Below, piece after piece: positions 43,643-53,913 of a DNA stretch of 64,000 bases. How positions within the stretch are numbered: the first letter of the stretch is position 1; each line of letters starts with the position of its first letter. The position numbers and the translations under genes were made by a program. The DNA lies in assembly GCA_040388605.1 (NCBI GenBank), contig JAZKBN010000031.1:1-64000 (forward strand), given 5' to 3'. The DNA is from JAZKBN01 sp040388605 (GTDB taxonomy: Bacteria > Bacteroidota > Bacteroidia > Cytophagales > Flexibacteraceae). The notes beneath the pieces are model-generated. The model worked only from the letters and a program-made list of their open reading frames with translations. It had not been told where the DNA came from and did not search any database.

Positions 43643-44641
43643 ATGAAACACCTTACTATTTTGGTTCCCGGGGGACAGGCCAATATCAGCAGCATAGCTG
43701 GTGCTTATAAAATTTTCAGCCGGGCCAATAAGTATTGGGAAGATACCGGCCGGAAAGCCATGTTTAAAATTGAGCTGGCAGGCACCGCAAAAAGTGTTGA
43801 TTTCCACAATGGTTTATTTACCGTAAACCCGCATACCAACATTACCGCCATCAGCAAAACCGATCTTATTGTGATTCCCTCGCTGAACCATAATTATGTA
43901 ACAGCGGTGGAAGGCAACCAATTGATGATTGACTGGATAGGCGCACAGTACCGCAAAGGGGCAGAAGTGGCAAGCATTTGCACAGGCGCATTTATGCTGG
44001 CAGCCACCGGCCTGCTGAACGGCAAAACCTGCTCGTCGCACTGGGCCGTGGCCGATAATTTTAAAGCCCTGTTCCCCGATATTGACCTGCAAACCGACAG
44101 GCTCATCACCGACGAAAACGGCATTTATACCAACGGCGGCGCTTATTCTTTCCTGAACCTGATTATTTACCTTGTAGAAAAGTACTTCGACAGGCAAACG
44201 GCCATTTTCTGCTCCAAGGTTTTCCAGATTGAAATTGACCGTGAAAGCCAATCGCCCTTTACCATTTTCACCGGCCAAAAAGCACATGGCGATGATATGG
44301 TAAAAAAAGCCCAGGCATATATTGAAAGCAATTTGCAGGAAAAAATATCGATGGAAGATTTGTCTTCGCAGTTCTCGGTAGGTCGCCGCAACTTCGACCG
44401 CAGGTTTATAAAGGCTACCGGGAATACGCCTGTTGAGTATTCGCAAAGGGTAAGAATTGAATCGGCGAAGAAGGCATTTGAAACCTGCAACAAAACCATA
44501 AACGAGGTCATGTACGAAGTTGGCTATTCCGATGTAAAAGCTTTCAGGGAAGTGTTCAGGAAAATTACCGGGGTATCGCCGCTTGAATACAGGAGCAAAT
44601 ACAATAAAGAAGCCTTTTTAAACGAGCTTATGCTGAGCTGA
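43643..44641 (+). CDS. GlxA-family regulator: DJ-1/PfpI domain plus AraC HTH
   Basis: 332 residues. The N-terminal 200 form a class I amidotransferase/DJ-1-like fold, with the nucleophile-position cysteine C113 in VASICTGAFMLAATGLLNGK and TSSHWAVADNF-type following. The C-terminal 110 residues carry AraC HTH: KAQAYIESNLQEKISMEDLS, RRNFDRRFIKATGNTPVEYS and the signature VMYEVGYSDVKAFREVFRKI, TGVSPLEYRSKY. Such regulators sense small ligands, mostly as activators. The divergent SRPBCC gene 256 bases away is the most likely target. Confidence 0.93.
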   Translation: MKHLTILVPGGQANISSIAGAYKIFSRANKYWEDTGRKAMFKIELAGTAKSVDFHNGLFTVNPHTNITAISKTDLIVIPSLNHNYVTAVEGNQLMIDWIGAQYRKGAEVASICTGAFMLAATGLLNGKTCSSHWAVADNFKALFPDIDLQTDRLITDENGIYTNGGAYSFLNLIIYLVEKYFDRQTAIFCSKVFQIEIDRESQSPFTIFTGQKAHGDDMVKKAQAYIESNLQEKISMEDLSSQFSVGRRNFDRRFIKATGNTPVEYSQRVRIESAKKAFETCNKTINEVMYEVGYSDVKAFREVFRKITGVSPLEYRSKYNKEAFLNELMLS

Positions 44642-44712
44642 TAACATAGGTAACTATATTTTTTTAGGGGAAGGAATGAACGCGTTCCGCTATAAGCCGC
44701 ATCTTTGCCATT

Positions 44713-47278
44713 GTGAGCGCCAATACCCCTTTGTTTTTGCCCTCGGCCGGCCCCCTGCCCGTTCGTGATATTCTTGACGACCTGAAAACAGGCCTGCAAA
44801 AGCATAACACCATTATTTTACAGGCCCCGCCCGGCGCGGGCAAAAGTACTTTGCTGCCCCTTGCCCTGCTTGATGCCCAATGGCTGAGCGGACAAAAGAT
44901 TCTCATGCTGGAACCGCGCAGGCTGGCTGCCCGCGCTGTTGCCTCCCGCATGGCAAGCCTGCTCGATGAAAATATAGCCGAAACCGTTGGCTACCGCGTT
45001 CGCTTCGACAACAAGATTGGGCGCAATACCCGGCTTGAAGTGCTCACCGAGGGCATTTTAACCCGCATGCTGCAATCAGACAACGCCCTCGACGGCGTAG
45101 GCCTCGTTATTTTCGATGAATTCCATGAGCGCAGCCTCCATGCCGATCTTGCCCTTGCCCTTTGCCGCGAAGTACAGCAGGTACTCCGCGATGATTTGCG
45201 CATACTGATTATGAGTGCCACCCTCGACAGCGCAGCCCTGAGCGCCATGCTCGGCAATGCGCCTGTGCTCACCAGCCTCGGCCGACAATACCCCCTCGAT
45301 CTGCGCTATACCCCGCCTGNNNNNNNNNNAAGCCGATACCCCCATTCCCAAGGCCGTTGCCAAAACCGTATTGCATGCACTCCGCAGCCATACCGGCGAT
45401 ATTCTCGCATTCCTGCCCGGGGCAGGTGAAATAGGTCGCTGCAAAACCCTGCTCGAAAACGAGCTGCACGATGTAATTATTTGTCCCCTCTATGGCGATT
45501 TACCACAGCGCGAGCAGCAGCAAGCCCTGATGCCTGACCCCGGGGGGCACCGTAAGGTAGTGCTTGCCACTTCTATTGCCGAAACATCGCTGACCATTGA
45601 AGGCATTCGCGTGGTTATAGACAGCGGCTATGCCCGTAACCCTGCCTTCGACCCAAAATCGGGCCTGAGCAAGCTTGAAACCATGCGCGTTACTGCCGAT
45701 GCCGCCGATCAGCGGGCCGGTCGCGCCGCAAGGCTTGGCCCGGGAACGGCATACAGGTTATGGTCAGAGGGTGTACAATACCAATTAATTCCCCAACGCA
45801 GGCCAGAGATTTTAGAAGCAGATTTAGCGCCCCTTACCCTTGAGCTGGCCGCCTGGGGGGTAACCGATCCGGCAAGCCTGAGCTGGCTTACTGTTCCGCC
45901 GACCGGCACATTGGCGCAGGCCCGGCAATTGCTCGAAAACCTTGATGCCATGGAGGGCGGTAAAATTACAGACCGTGGCCGCGCCATGCTGAAGCTGCCT
46001 ACGCACCCCCGCCTTGCGCACCTGATGTTGGAAGCCGAGCGCATGAACTTGCTCCCCCTTGCCGCCGATATTGCCTCGCTGCTTGAAGAGCGCGACCCAC
46101 TGGCATCGGTATCTGATTTTCCCGGTCACTTAAATGCCGGGGCCGATCTCAGCCGCAGGGCAGAGCTGCTCAGGAACCGCCGTGCAGGAGAACGCGTGAA
46201 CGGCGAACGTACCGTTTGGGACCGTGTTGAGCGTTCGGCCGAAAACTGGTGCCGCATATTCAGGATTCAGCCCGACAGGTCTTCTGTAAGATCTGAACAG
46301 GTGGGTAAACTGGTAGCTGCCGCATACCCTGAGCGCATAGCCCGCCGCCGAGAGGAAGCGCAAAACACCTGGCGCATGGCCAACGGCCGCAACGCCCGCC
46401 TGCCCGACAGCGATCCGCTTGCCGCAGAAGAATGGCTCGCCATTGCCCATACCGATGCAGGCGACCGCGACGGTCGTATTTTCCTGGCCGCACCCCTTGA
46501 TATACGTGATATTCTGCCCCTGGCCCGCGAGCAAACCGTTTTGGCCTGGGATTACCGAAACGGCACCCTGCTCTCGCGCCGCGAAAAGCGCATTGGTGAA
46601 ATAGTGGCTGAAACCAAGCCCGTTCATGAAACGGACCCTGAGAAAGTGCGGGAGCTGCTTTGCGAGGTAATTAAAAAAGAAGGCCTGCTGCTTTTCAACC
46701 GGACACCCGAGCTGCTGCAATTACAGGCCCGTACGCAATACCTGCGCCACCTGCGCCCTGAGCTTGCCCTGCCTGATTTAAGTAACGAGGCCCTGCTTGA
46801 AAACCCGGAAAAATGGCTTTCTCCATTTCTGAATAATATCCGAAAGAAAGATGATTTTCAGAAAACCGATCTCGGTGCGGCCCTGAATGCGTTGCTTGGT
46901 TGGGAAAACACCCAAACCCTTGACCGATTGGTGCCCGACAAAATAAAGGTGCCCAGCGGTTTTCACGTGAACCTGCAATACTTCCCCGATGATCGTCCGC
47001 CTGTATTGGCTGTGCGCATACAGGAAGTTTTCGGGCTTATGGATACGCCGATGGTTAACGATGGGCGAACAGGCGTTTTACTGCACCTGCTTTCGCCGGG
47101 CTATAAGCCGGTGCAGGTTACCCAGGATTTGCGCAGCTTTTGGCAGAACACGTATAACATTATCCGTAAGGAGCTTAAGATACGCTACCCACGCCACTTC
47201 TGGCCTGAAGATCCCTGGACGGCAGAGGCGGTAAGGGGGGTGAAAAGAAACGAGGCGGGGCAGGCGATTCGGAAGTGA
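44713..47278 (+). CDS. hrpB: ATP-dependent RNA helicase HrpB, split by a 10-N assembly gap
   Basis: A DEAH-family helicase of about 855 residues. Start is GTG at 44713. Walker A GAGKST (41-46), the motif II box DEFH (135-138) and MSATL lie in the first part; FLPGAGEI, ATSIAETSLTIEGI, DQRAGRAARLGPGTAYRLW and the long HrpB-specific C-terminal half (ending VKRNEAGQAIRK) lie after the gap at 45320-45329. The apparent frame change across the gap disappears if the N run is deleted: PP-E-AD-TPIP reads in frame, so the true gap length is a multiple of three and may be zero. Helicases of this type are of unknown physiological role in bacteria. Confidence 0.93.
45320..45329. other. 10-N assembly gap inside hrpB
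   Basis: The reading frame shifts by one across the N run; dropping the Ns restores one continuous hrpB frame. No duplicated flanking word is present here. Confidence 0.9.
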
Positions 47279-47357
47279 TTGTCTTCGTTTTTTTGATTAA
47301 GGGGTATTATAAACAGTTACAGAAAAACCCAATTTCATATTAGCTATTATTTATTAT

Positions 47358-47365
47358 TACCTTTG
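47358..47365 (+). promoter_or_regulatory. -7 element TACCTTTG of the Panacea operon
   Basis: Exact TAnnTTTG match 24 bases before the start at 47390 in an AT-rich leader; no clear -33 box. Confidence 0.5.
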
Positions 47366-47389
47366 TATAGAGTTTAAATAGATTTAACT

Positions 47390-47863
47390 ATGTACAAAGC
47401 AAAGAATATTGCAGATTGGTTCCTGATACAGTTAAATACTGATTCCGGGGATACAATGTCTCCATTAAAGCTTCAAAAATTGCTTTATTATGCTCAAGCT
47501 TGGCACTATACTTTATTTGATGAGGCATTAATTGATGAAGAATTCCAAGCATGGAAGCATGGCCCGGTTGCAATAAGCCAGTATTATAGGTTTGCAGATA
47601 TAAACTATAATGCTCCAATTTTAGTTGAAAAGTACAACCCTGAAATTATAGATTTTCCTGAAAATGTTGAAAAGTTGCTGGTTGATGTTAACAACATCTA
47701 TGGTGAACATCAAGCATCATATTTAGAGCAATTAACACATAGCGAAGAGCCTTGGATTACCGCGAGAGCTGGCCTGCCTTCCTACGAAAGTTGTTCTAAC
47801 GTTATTTCGCTTGAAAGCATGAGTCGTTTTTACAGTAAAATGTTGCAGGCCAATGGGCAATAA
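47390..47863 (+). CDS. Panacea-domain (DUF4065, SocA/GepA-like) antitoxin
   Basis: 157 residues, AT-rich. The N-terminal motif MSPLKLQKLLYYAQAWH (23-39), followed by EEFQAWKHGPVAISQYYRFAD, is the Panacea domain signature (tPLKLQKLLYFAQ...W..GPV...VY..). Panacea proteins are promiscuous antitoxins paired with many unrelated toxins. The downstream gene overlaps this one by 11 bases, as expected for a toxin-antitoxin pair. No phage genes are adjacent. The module differs sharply in base composition from hrpB upstream. Confidence 0.87.
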   Translation: MYKAKNIADWFLIQLNTDSGDTMSPLKLQKLLYYAQAWHYTLFDEALIDEEFQAWKHGPVAISQYYRFADINYNAPILVEKYNPEIIDFPENVEKLLVDVNNIYGEHQASYLEQLTHSEEPWITARAGLPSYESCSNVISLESMSRFYSKMLQANGQ

Positions 47864-48323
47864 ACACCTAAACAGCAGTTTTATTCCTCAGCAAGCTGCA
47901 AATCTTCCGCTTGACCAAAGTTACATTAATAAGCAAGCTGATTTTTTGGAAGGTTGGCTTAGAGAAGGCAACGATGCGCTTGCGATTGTTTCTATTAAGC
48001 TCTTACAAGATGATTTTCAATGTTTTTCTGATTGGTCGAAATCGGAAATGAAAGCTTTCTGGGATTTCAACAGAAAGGTTCACCAGTATTCGTGGAAGCA
48101 GATATATAGTTCTGCTTCGAAACAATTAGGACAAAAAACTGGTTTTGCTTATACAGTAATAGACAGGTCGAGCTATCCTGATTCACAATTTAAAAAAGCG
48201 CTTACACCGGAAACAACTTTTTTTGAACTGCGTGTAAATGGAGATATGCGCGTACATGGGTTCAGGTATAAAGCTTTGTTTTACTTATGTTGGTTGGATA
48301 GAGAACATCAAATATGCCCATAG
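47853..48323 (+). CDS. Putative toxin paired with the Panacea antitoxin
   Basis: 156 residues, AT-rich, overlapping the Panacea gene by 11 bases. Soluble, charged, with recognisable blocks DFLEGWLREGNDALAIVSIK, CFSDWSKSEMKAFWDFNRKV, HQYSWKQIYSSASKQLGQKT and a C-terminal VNGDMRVHGFRYKALFYLCW ending LDREHQICP. The RVHGFRYKALFYLCWLDREH stretch contains a histidine, arginine and aspartate arranged as in compact nuclease-like toxins, but I cannot name the family. Its function as a toxin rests on position beside a Panacea antitoxin. Confidence 0.7.
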   Translation: MGNKHLNSSFIPQQAANLPLDQSYINKQADFLEGWLREGNDALAIVSIKLLQDDFQCFSDWSKSEMKAFWDFNRKVHQYSWKQIYSSASKQLGQKTGFAYTVIDRSSYPDSQFKKALTPETTFFELRVNGDMRVHGFRYKALFYLCWLDREHQICP

Positions 48324-48377
48324 TAAGAATACCTCTACCAAAGTTGTGAAGTCCTGACCTGTAATTATCAAACGCAA

Positions 48378-48401
48378 AAAGCACGGCCTAAACCGTGCTT
48401 T
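48378..48401. terminator. Bidirectional terminator between the toxin gene and the adhesin
   Basis: AAAGCACGG / CCGTGCTTT, a 9-bp perfect stem with a 6-base loop and adjoining A/T runs. Confidence 0.8.
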
Positions 48402-48408
48402 CCGCATT

Positions 48409-51400
48409 TTAAGAGAATGGNNNNNNNNNNGAAACCGTATAAACGCCCGGCGCCAATGCGCTTGTTCCCATCCGGAACAGACCTGCGCTTTTAGTTTCGG
48501 CAGGTACCATAAAACGGCGACCTATGGCATCGCTGAACTCAAGGCCTTCCTGTGTGATGCTGTGTTGCGCATCAGCAGGCAGCTGCAACATAAGCTCATT
48601 TTGGCCCGGATTCGGGTACAGCGATATTTGCGTTTCAATTGATTTTGCATTTGCGCTCAGCTCAGTTACACGCAGGCTGTCAGATTTGTCTCCGCAGGTA
48701 TCGGCGTGCAGGGGTTGTACCTGGTAATAACCGAGCTGGGTAACCACAAGGCTGCGGTTTGTTTCGCCGGCAATTTCAACATTGTTCCTGAACCAGGTAT
48801 AGAATTGCGCTCCTGCGGTATTACTGGTAAGCGTGTTGGTTGCCAGGTTAAAGCTCAGGCCCGATGCATTCCTGAAATACGGGCTGATGCGGAATGTTAC
48901 CGGGGCCGAGGAATCTGACCGGCAATTGCCCACCGAAACCGCTACGCGGATGCTGTAGCTGCCCGCAGCCGCAACTTTAAGTATTTCTGAAGATTGCGGT
49001 GCATGACCCGTGAACATATATGAAGTGTATCCGAAAGGAGCGCTTACAATAATGGTATCGCCTTCGCATGATGTGGTCCTGTTTGCGCTTACTGTAGTTG
49101 CGTTCGGCCTGGATATCATAAACACCATCCTGCTTGCTGCCGCGCTTCGGCAGCCGGTAGCAGGGCTTTGTGAGTAAGCAAAATACTCGCCCGGTGCATA
49201 TACCCAGCGGTTAAGCCCGGCGGTGCTGCCGTCGGTCCAATGGAAATCAAGGCCGGCTTCGGTAGTGGCCGTAATCATGAGGCTGTCGCCCTGGCAGAAT
49301 TCATCGGTTACAGATGTAATTGTCGGGGCTGCGGGTGCAGGGGTCATGGTTACCATTACGCCTGCGCTTGAATCTGAATAGCAGGTGCCGTTGGGGCTTA
49401 CGGCCACAATGCGATACAGCCCGGGCCGATTAACCACTATGCTTTCACCGGTTTGCCCGCCTGTCCATACGTAACGGGCTTCGGGGGCGGCTTCGCGCAC
49501 ATTCAGGGTTATTGAGCTTCCGGCACAGAAGCTTGCCGTTGCAGTTTCGTTTTCAGGCATATTCGGCTTGCGATCGAAAATAAGGGTAACCGGCTCAGAA
49601 ACTGGGCCCATGCATCCGCCGGGTGTAACAGACCGAACGGAATAAATGCCGGTGGTTGTGGTTCTCAGGGTGTCGTCGGTTTCACCGTTGCTCCAAAGGA
49701 ACCTGTTGCCATTGCCTGCAATTATATAGAAAGGGTCTCCGGCACAGAGGAAATGGGTGCCGGTTTGCGATATGCTTGCAGTGCCTGCTGTATCTACAGA
49801 AACGGTTACAGAATCTGAAACGGTTGCGCAGCCGTTATAATTGCTGAAGCTTACCGCATATTTACCCGTGCGGCGAATTGTAAGATCTTCGCCAACAAAG
49901 CCGTTGCTCCAGGTAAAGGGCTGGTCCGGCGGTGTAGGCCCGAACATGGTGGCATGCAGAACAATGGAGTCTCCGGGACAAAGCCTGGTTGAGCCGCTGT
50001 ACCATATAGTCGGCTTGGCCGGATAGCCAATTATACTTACATACAATGTATCGGAAAGCGGGCTTTCGCAGAGGCCGGGTGAGCCGGGAATATACAGGTT
50101 AACCTCTTGCGTGCCCTTTACAGTGATGGTTCGGCTTGTTTCGCCGGTGCTCCACATATACGGGCCGGTTGCAGGTCCGCTGAGAACAATGCTGTCTCCG
50201 TCGCAGCCTCTTACCCTGCCCGAGTTAATGGTTATTGCAGGTTTAGCAGCCTTTGGAGTTACAGCTACTGTTACCGATTCGCCGGCAGCGCTGAAACAGC
50301 CTGCGCCGTTTCCTATCCGCACAGAATAGTTTCCGCTAACAGCGGCTTTTACTGATTGCGTGGTTCCGCCGCCAATGCTCCATGAATATTCAGGGTAGCC
50401 TGCAGTTGCGGTAAGTATTACACTATCACCTGAGCAGAAGCTAAGCGGGCCCGACGCCGTTATTACAGGTACGGGCAACTCAGGCTCTTCGGTAATTGAA
50501 ATACTGTCGCTCAGGGGGCTGCTGCATTGGGTGCCTACAATTTGCAGGGCTACTTTGGCGCTTTGGCTTATGGTTATGCTGCGGGCGGTATCTCCTGTGG
50601 TCCAGAGGTATGGGCCTGTGGCCGGGCCGGCAGTAAGCCTTACGCTTCCGCCATAGCAGAAAGTGAGGTTGCCTGTAACAGTAACGGCAGGTTTAGCCGG
50701 GGCCGGCTTAACAGTTACCGGGAATGCGGAAGATTGCGGGAAAAGACAGGCTGAGCCCTGGCCCACCTGCACAGTATAGCTTCCCGGCTGCTTTACATAT
50801 AGCTGGCGTGTACTGCCGCCGTTGCTCCAAATATATCTTCCGAAACCGGCAGGCGCTGTAAGCAACAGGCTGTCGCCGGGACAGAAAGAAGTGGCGCCTG
50901 CAGTAATGCTTACCGTTGGCGATGCCTTAAAGAAGTTATTGTTGGCTGTGTTCCCGGTAAGGAATTTATAGCCGTTGGGGTTAATGGCTATGTTGCGCCA
51001 AACGGCAAAGCGGTTCGTAAGATTTAAGGTGTCTGATGCCCAGTTTAAGCCGTTGTCGGTGGTTTTGTAGAGGCGGTTGTTTGTGCCGCCTACGTAGCCG
51101 GTATTGCCGTTAAATGTTACAAAGAGGTTGGTTTGAACATCGTTACCGGGCAAATCAACATTTTCCCAATCGTCGCCGCCGTTGGTGGTATGCAGCAGTA
51201 CGCCCCTTGTTCCTTCTATGCCGGCCAGCCAGCCGTCAAGCGCCGAGCTGAAATAGGCATCGTAAAAATTGGCCGACGAGCTTGGCAGATATAATTCTTC
51301 CCATTCACCTGCGGCCAGGTTGGTGGCGCGCATTATCATGCCTTGTGCACCGTCGCCGAAAATTGCGTAGCCTTTATTACTGCCGGGCAGTGCCATTTTT

Positions 51401-53121
51401 AAAACCGGGGCAGGGTATGTAAAGTTTATGGTAGCGGCTCCTAAAGTGTAAGAACCGTCATCGTTACCTATATATAACCTGTCATCTGCCGATACGTTCA
51501 GGCTGTATGCGTTCGGTTGTGCAGTAACAGGCGCCCATGTGGCGCCGCCGTTTGCAGTCATAGTTATTGTACCGGTTGAACCGTCGGACTTTAACACGTA
51601 TAGCAGGTTAGATGCAACAGTTGCCATATCGAGGTTAAAGTTGCCCGGCCCGGCAGATAGGCTTGACCAGGTAAGCCCGTTGTCGGTTGTCCTGCTCAGG
51701 TGGCCGTAATCCATAAAATAGCCTGTAGCCCCGTTTGGCCAAATGGTTTTGGTGAGTTCCGGGGCAGTGCTGTAGGTTCCTGTAATGCGGCTCCAGTTAG
51801 TGGGCAGTAAATCGAAAGGATTGCCGGTGAATACTGTTTTAGTGGCAGAAGGGAAGCTGAGGCATCCGTTTGCATCACCAACGTTCAGGTAATAGTTGCC
51901 GGGTGAAGATATTGTAATGCTTTGTGTTCTTGCACCGTTGCTCCAGCGGTAATCTGTTGCTGTGGGCCCGGTGAGGGTTACAGAATCGCCGGGGCAAAAG
52001 CTTAAAGGCCCGTTTGCTGTTATAACAGGTGTTGCCGGCCCGGTTATATTTACGCTCACCGATGCCCTTTGGCTGGGGCAGCTGTAAGATGTAATTCCAA
52101 TCCTGTAGAAATAATAGTAATTGAGCAGGCCCCCGTTAGAAGAGTCTATTGAGAAAAATGTATTTATATATGAGCCAAAGCGGCTGGTGGTTTCGGTATT
52201 ATATGCAAGCGGTCGTGTTGTACCCACAGCATCCATAAAGTATGAGCCCGGCTGCAAATCAAACCGAGGATAAACAAAGAATGGTTCACCTGTGGTATCT
52301 GCTACCGGCATTACTGTTACAATGCTGTCGATAGTATAGGTGTTTTCAAAATTGCGCAGGCGAACCACAATGGTGCCCGCCTTTTTTACAATTACCTTGA
52401 AAGAATCTATTACACTGTGTTGGCTTACGCTGAAATATAGGCCGTGACCCAATGATGGGTTTTCAAACCTGCTTCCCCCCGGAATTACCGGCGTGGTATC
52501 AGATCTGCCAATAGAGTTGTTGTATTGGTTCAGTCGGCTTACAGTCCAGGTTTTATTGGCAGTAAGGGCAGGTGTAATAAAAGAGTTGCCTTTAAATACA
52601 AGTGTTCCGGCATCGTTATACCAATATTTAGTACCTGTACCGCCGGCGTTAATTATGGTACTTATGGCTTGCCCGGTTCCGCAGAAAGTTTGGCTGACAA
52701 CCGAAGGGGGGCTTTGCATGGGCTCAAGACGCAGCCTGACACTTGTTTTTTTGCCCGCACAAACAGCATCGCCCATGCTGTTCATGCCCAGGTACAGCGG
52801 CGATGTGCCGGGCAAGGTATAATTAAAAGTGTAAGTACCCTGCATGATGCCTGCTACCTGTACAGGGATGCTTAGGCCATCGGAATAAGCAAAGCTGAAA
52901 GGAGCTGTACCGGTGAATTTCACAGTAATTGTGAAAGTGTTCCCGGTTCCGCAATTGCTCGTCCAGGATGCTTTAACAGAATCGCAGTGGGTGGCGGCGG
53001 CGCTGTAACCGCTGAAAGGCCTAAATTCATTGCCCGATGCCCAAAGAGCCTGCGAGCAGGAAAAAAGCAGGGCAATTAATACGAATGTGATTTTCAGTTG
53101 GTTGAAAGTAAAATTTCTCAT
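48409..53121 (-). CDS. Giant T9SS-secreted repeat adhesin with YCF48-like propeller
   Basis: 1,570 residues from ATG 53121, with a signal peptide (FVLIALLFSCSQALWASG). The N-terminal 300 residues include a beta-sandwich region. Most of the protein is a series of about 60-70-residue Ig/PKD-like units sharing xPxFCxGDSxxLTxxxG...WSNGxTxxxIxxxxxGxYxVxVxxxxGCxSxxS; about 14-15 units are readable, with cysteines at both ends. Between them (about residues 450-720) lies a YCF48/BNR-type propeller with the repeated TTDNGLTW / HTTNGGDDW / KTTDNGLNW blades. The C-terminus is a T9SS type A region (ETQISLYPNPGQNELMLQL), interrupted near its end by the N run at 48421. Surface adhesion or matrix binding is inferred. 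Confidence 0.9.
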   Translation of the reverse strand: MRNFTFNQLKITFVLIALLFSCSQALWASGNEFRPFSGYSAAATHCDSVKASWTSNCGTGNTFTITVKFTGTAPFSFAYSDGLSIPVQVAGIMQGTYTFNYTLPGTSPLYLGMNSMGDAVCAGKKTSVRLRLEPMQSPPSVVSQTFCGTGQAISTIINAGGTGTKYWYNDAGTLVFKGNSFITPALTANKTWTVSRLNQYNNSIGRSDTTPVIPGGSRFENPSLGHGLYFSVSQHSVIDSFKVIVKKAGTIVVRLRNFENTYTIDSIVTVMPVADTTGEPFFVYPRFDLQPGSYFMDAVGTTRPLAYNTETTSRFGSYINTFFSIDSSNGGLLNYYYFYRIGITSYSCPSQRASVSVNITGPATPVITANGPLSFCPGDSVTLTGPTATDYRWSNGARTQSITISSPGNYYLNVGDANGCLSFPSATKTVFTGNPFDLLPTNWSRITGTYSTAPELTKTIWPNGATGYFMDYGHLSRTTDNGLTWSSLSAGPGNFNLDMATVASNLLYVLKSDGSTGTITMTANGGATWAPVTAQPNAYSLNVSADDRLYIGNDDGSYTLGAATINFTYPAPVLKMALPGSNKGYAIFGDGAQGMIMRATNLAAGEWEELYLPSSSANFYDAYFSSALDGWLAGIEGTRGVLLHTTNGGDDWENVDLPGNDVQTNLFVTFNGNTGYVGGTNNRLYKTTDNGLNWASDTLNLTNRFAVWRNIAINPNGYKFLTGNTANNNFFKASPTVSITAGATSFCPGDSLLLTAPAGFGRYIWSNGGSTRQLYVKQPGSYTVQVGQGSACLFPQSSAFPVTVKPAPAKPAVTVTGNLTFCYGGSVRLTAGPATGPYLWTTGDTARSITISQSAKVALQIVGTQCSSPLSDSISITEEPELPVPVITASGPLSFCSGDSVILTATAGYPEYSWSIGGGTTQSVKAAVSGNYSVRIGNGAGCFSAAGESVTVAVTPKAAKPAITINSGRVRGCDGDSIVLSGPATGPYMWSTGETSRTITVKGTQEVNLYIPGSPGLCESPLSDTLYVSIIGYPAKPTIWYSGSTRLCPGDSIVLHATMFGPTPPDQPFTWSNGFVGEDLTIRRTGKYAVSFSNYNGCATVSDSVTVSVDTAGTASISQTGTHFLCAGDPFYIIAGNGNRFLWSNGETDDTLRTTTTGIYSVRSVTPGGCMGPVSEPVTLIFDRKPNMPENETATASFCAGSSITLNVREAAPEARYVWTGGQTGESIVVNRPGLYRIVAVSPNGTCYSDSSAGVMVTMTPAPAAPTITSVTDEFCQGDSLMITATTEAGLDFHWTDGSTAGLNRWVYAPGEYFAYSQSPATGCRSAAASRMVFMISRPNATTVSANRTTSCEGDTIIVSAPFGYTSYMFTGHAPQSSEILKVAAAGSYSIRVAVSVGNCRSDSSAPVTFRISPYFRNASGLSFNLATNTLTSNTAGAQFYTWFRNNVEIAGETNRSLVVTQLGYYQVQPLHADTCGDKSDSLRVTELSANAKSIETQISLYPNPGQNELMLQLPADAQHSITQEGLEFSDAIGRRFMVPAETKSAGLFRMGTSALAPGVYTVXXXXPFS
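48421..48430. other. 10-N gap cutting the adhesin C-terminus
   Basis: The run interrupts the T9SS domain after GVYTV, where about 10-15 more residues (a KK/KR-type ending) are expected. The frame as written ends PFS, so the true C-terminus is missing. Confidence 0.85.
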
Positions 53122-53239
53122 TGGTGGATTGTGCTTGAAAAGGACAGAGAAAAAGCAGTCCAAAACAAGGGGGACCGCAGATAACATTGCACAAAATAAT
53201 AAAAAAGTGAGATCAATAGCTATAATCAGGTGTCAGGAC

Positions 53240-53247
53240 CAAAGTTA
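53240..53247 (-). promoter_or_regulatory. Candidate -7 element of the adhesin
   Basis: TAACTTTG, exact TAnnTTTG, 119 bases before ATG 53121; its -33 TTTG spacing (13) is short. Confidence 0.35.
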
Positions 53248-53842
53248 ATACCTTGGTAATCAAAGAACTGGTTATAGTATTAAAATAAAAGCATGTCTTT
53301 AAAATTAAGCAGGCATGTATGCGTGTTTGATATGAATTAAAAAATATTGTTAATGTGCAAAATCAATTTTCCAGGTAAGAGAATTATTAAAGGGAATATA
53401 AGGCACTTAAATTTTCAGTATGCCTTTGTTTTGGAAAACGAAAGGTTTAAACTTTTTCCTGTGACTCAAAGGGAAGGAGTTTTGTAGTGCCTTGCTTCGC
53501 GATAAAAAGGCTTTAGAATTCCAGTTGGCTTATAGGCTTACAGGGCTTTTTCATACAAAATTCATTGGTGGTATTAATAAACACGAAAGCAGTTTCATAG
53601 CATATCTAAGCCGGCCTGAACAAATAATGCTGCCGATGTACATAGTGGCTTCCGGAATTTTCAGGCTTATCAGGATTACAAAATCGGGGTATATCCATCT
53701 TTGTCAACGTAAAGCAACCCAATAATATATGATTCAATTCTGAAGCAATAATTGTTATAAATCAGCATATCTATGCCGGCGCTCTCTAATGTTCCCCTTA
53801 TTACACTTCCCGTATTAAACCTTTACCTATTTTAATAATCTG

Positions 53843-53850
53843 TAAATTTG
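53843..53850 (+). promoter_or_regulatory. -7 element TAAATTTG of the small lipoprotein gene
   Basis: Exact TAnnTTTG match 63 bases before the ATG at 53914. Confidence 0.45.
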
Positions 53851-53913
53851 TAGCGCGTACCTTCAGCTCGCTTCCGGAAACAATTCCCTTCAGACACTCC
53901 CGAAATTAAAACA

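Larger units (their letters stand above)
53122..53913. other. Long AT-rich intergenic region
   Basis: About 790 bases. A minus-strand TAACTTTG at 53247-53240 is a candidate -7 element for the adhesin and TAAATTTG at 53843-53850 serves the small lipoprotein gene. One open frame (53492-53725) has no start, composition or motif support. Otherwise nothing is recognised; transcript structure could include a long 5' leader. Confidence 0.5.

Noticed and set aside
53492..53725. A 77-codon frame in the long spacer before the lipoprotein gene
   Set aside because: No ATG, no motif and no convincing composition; likely noise.
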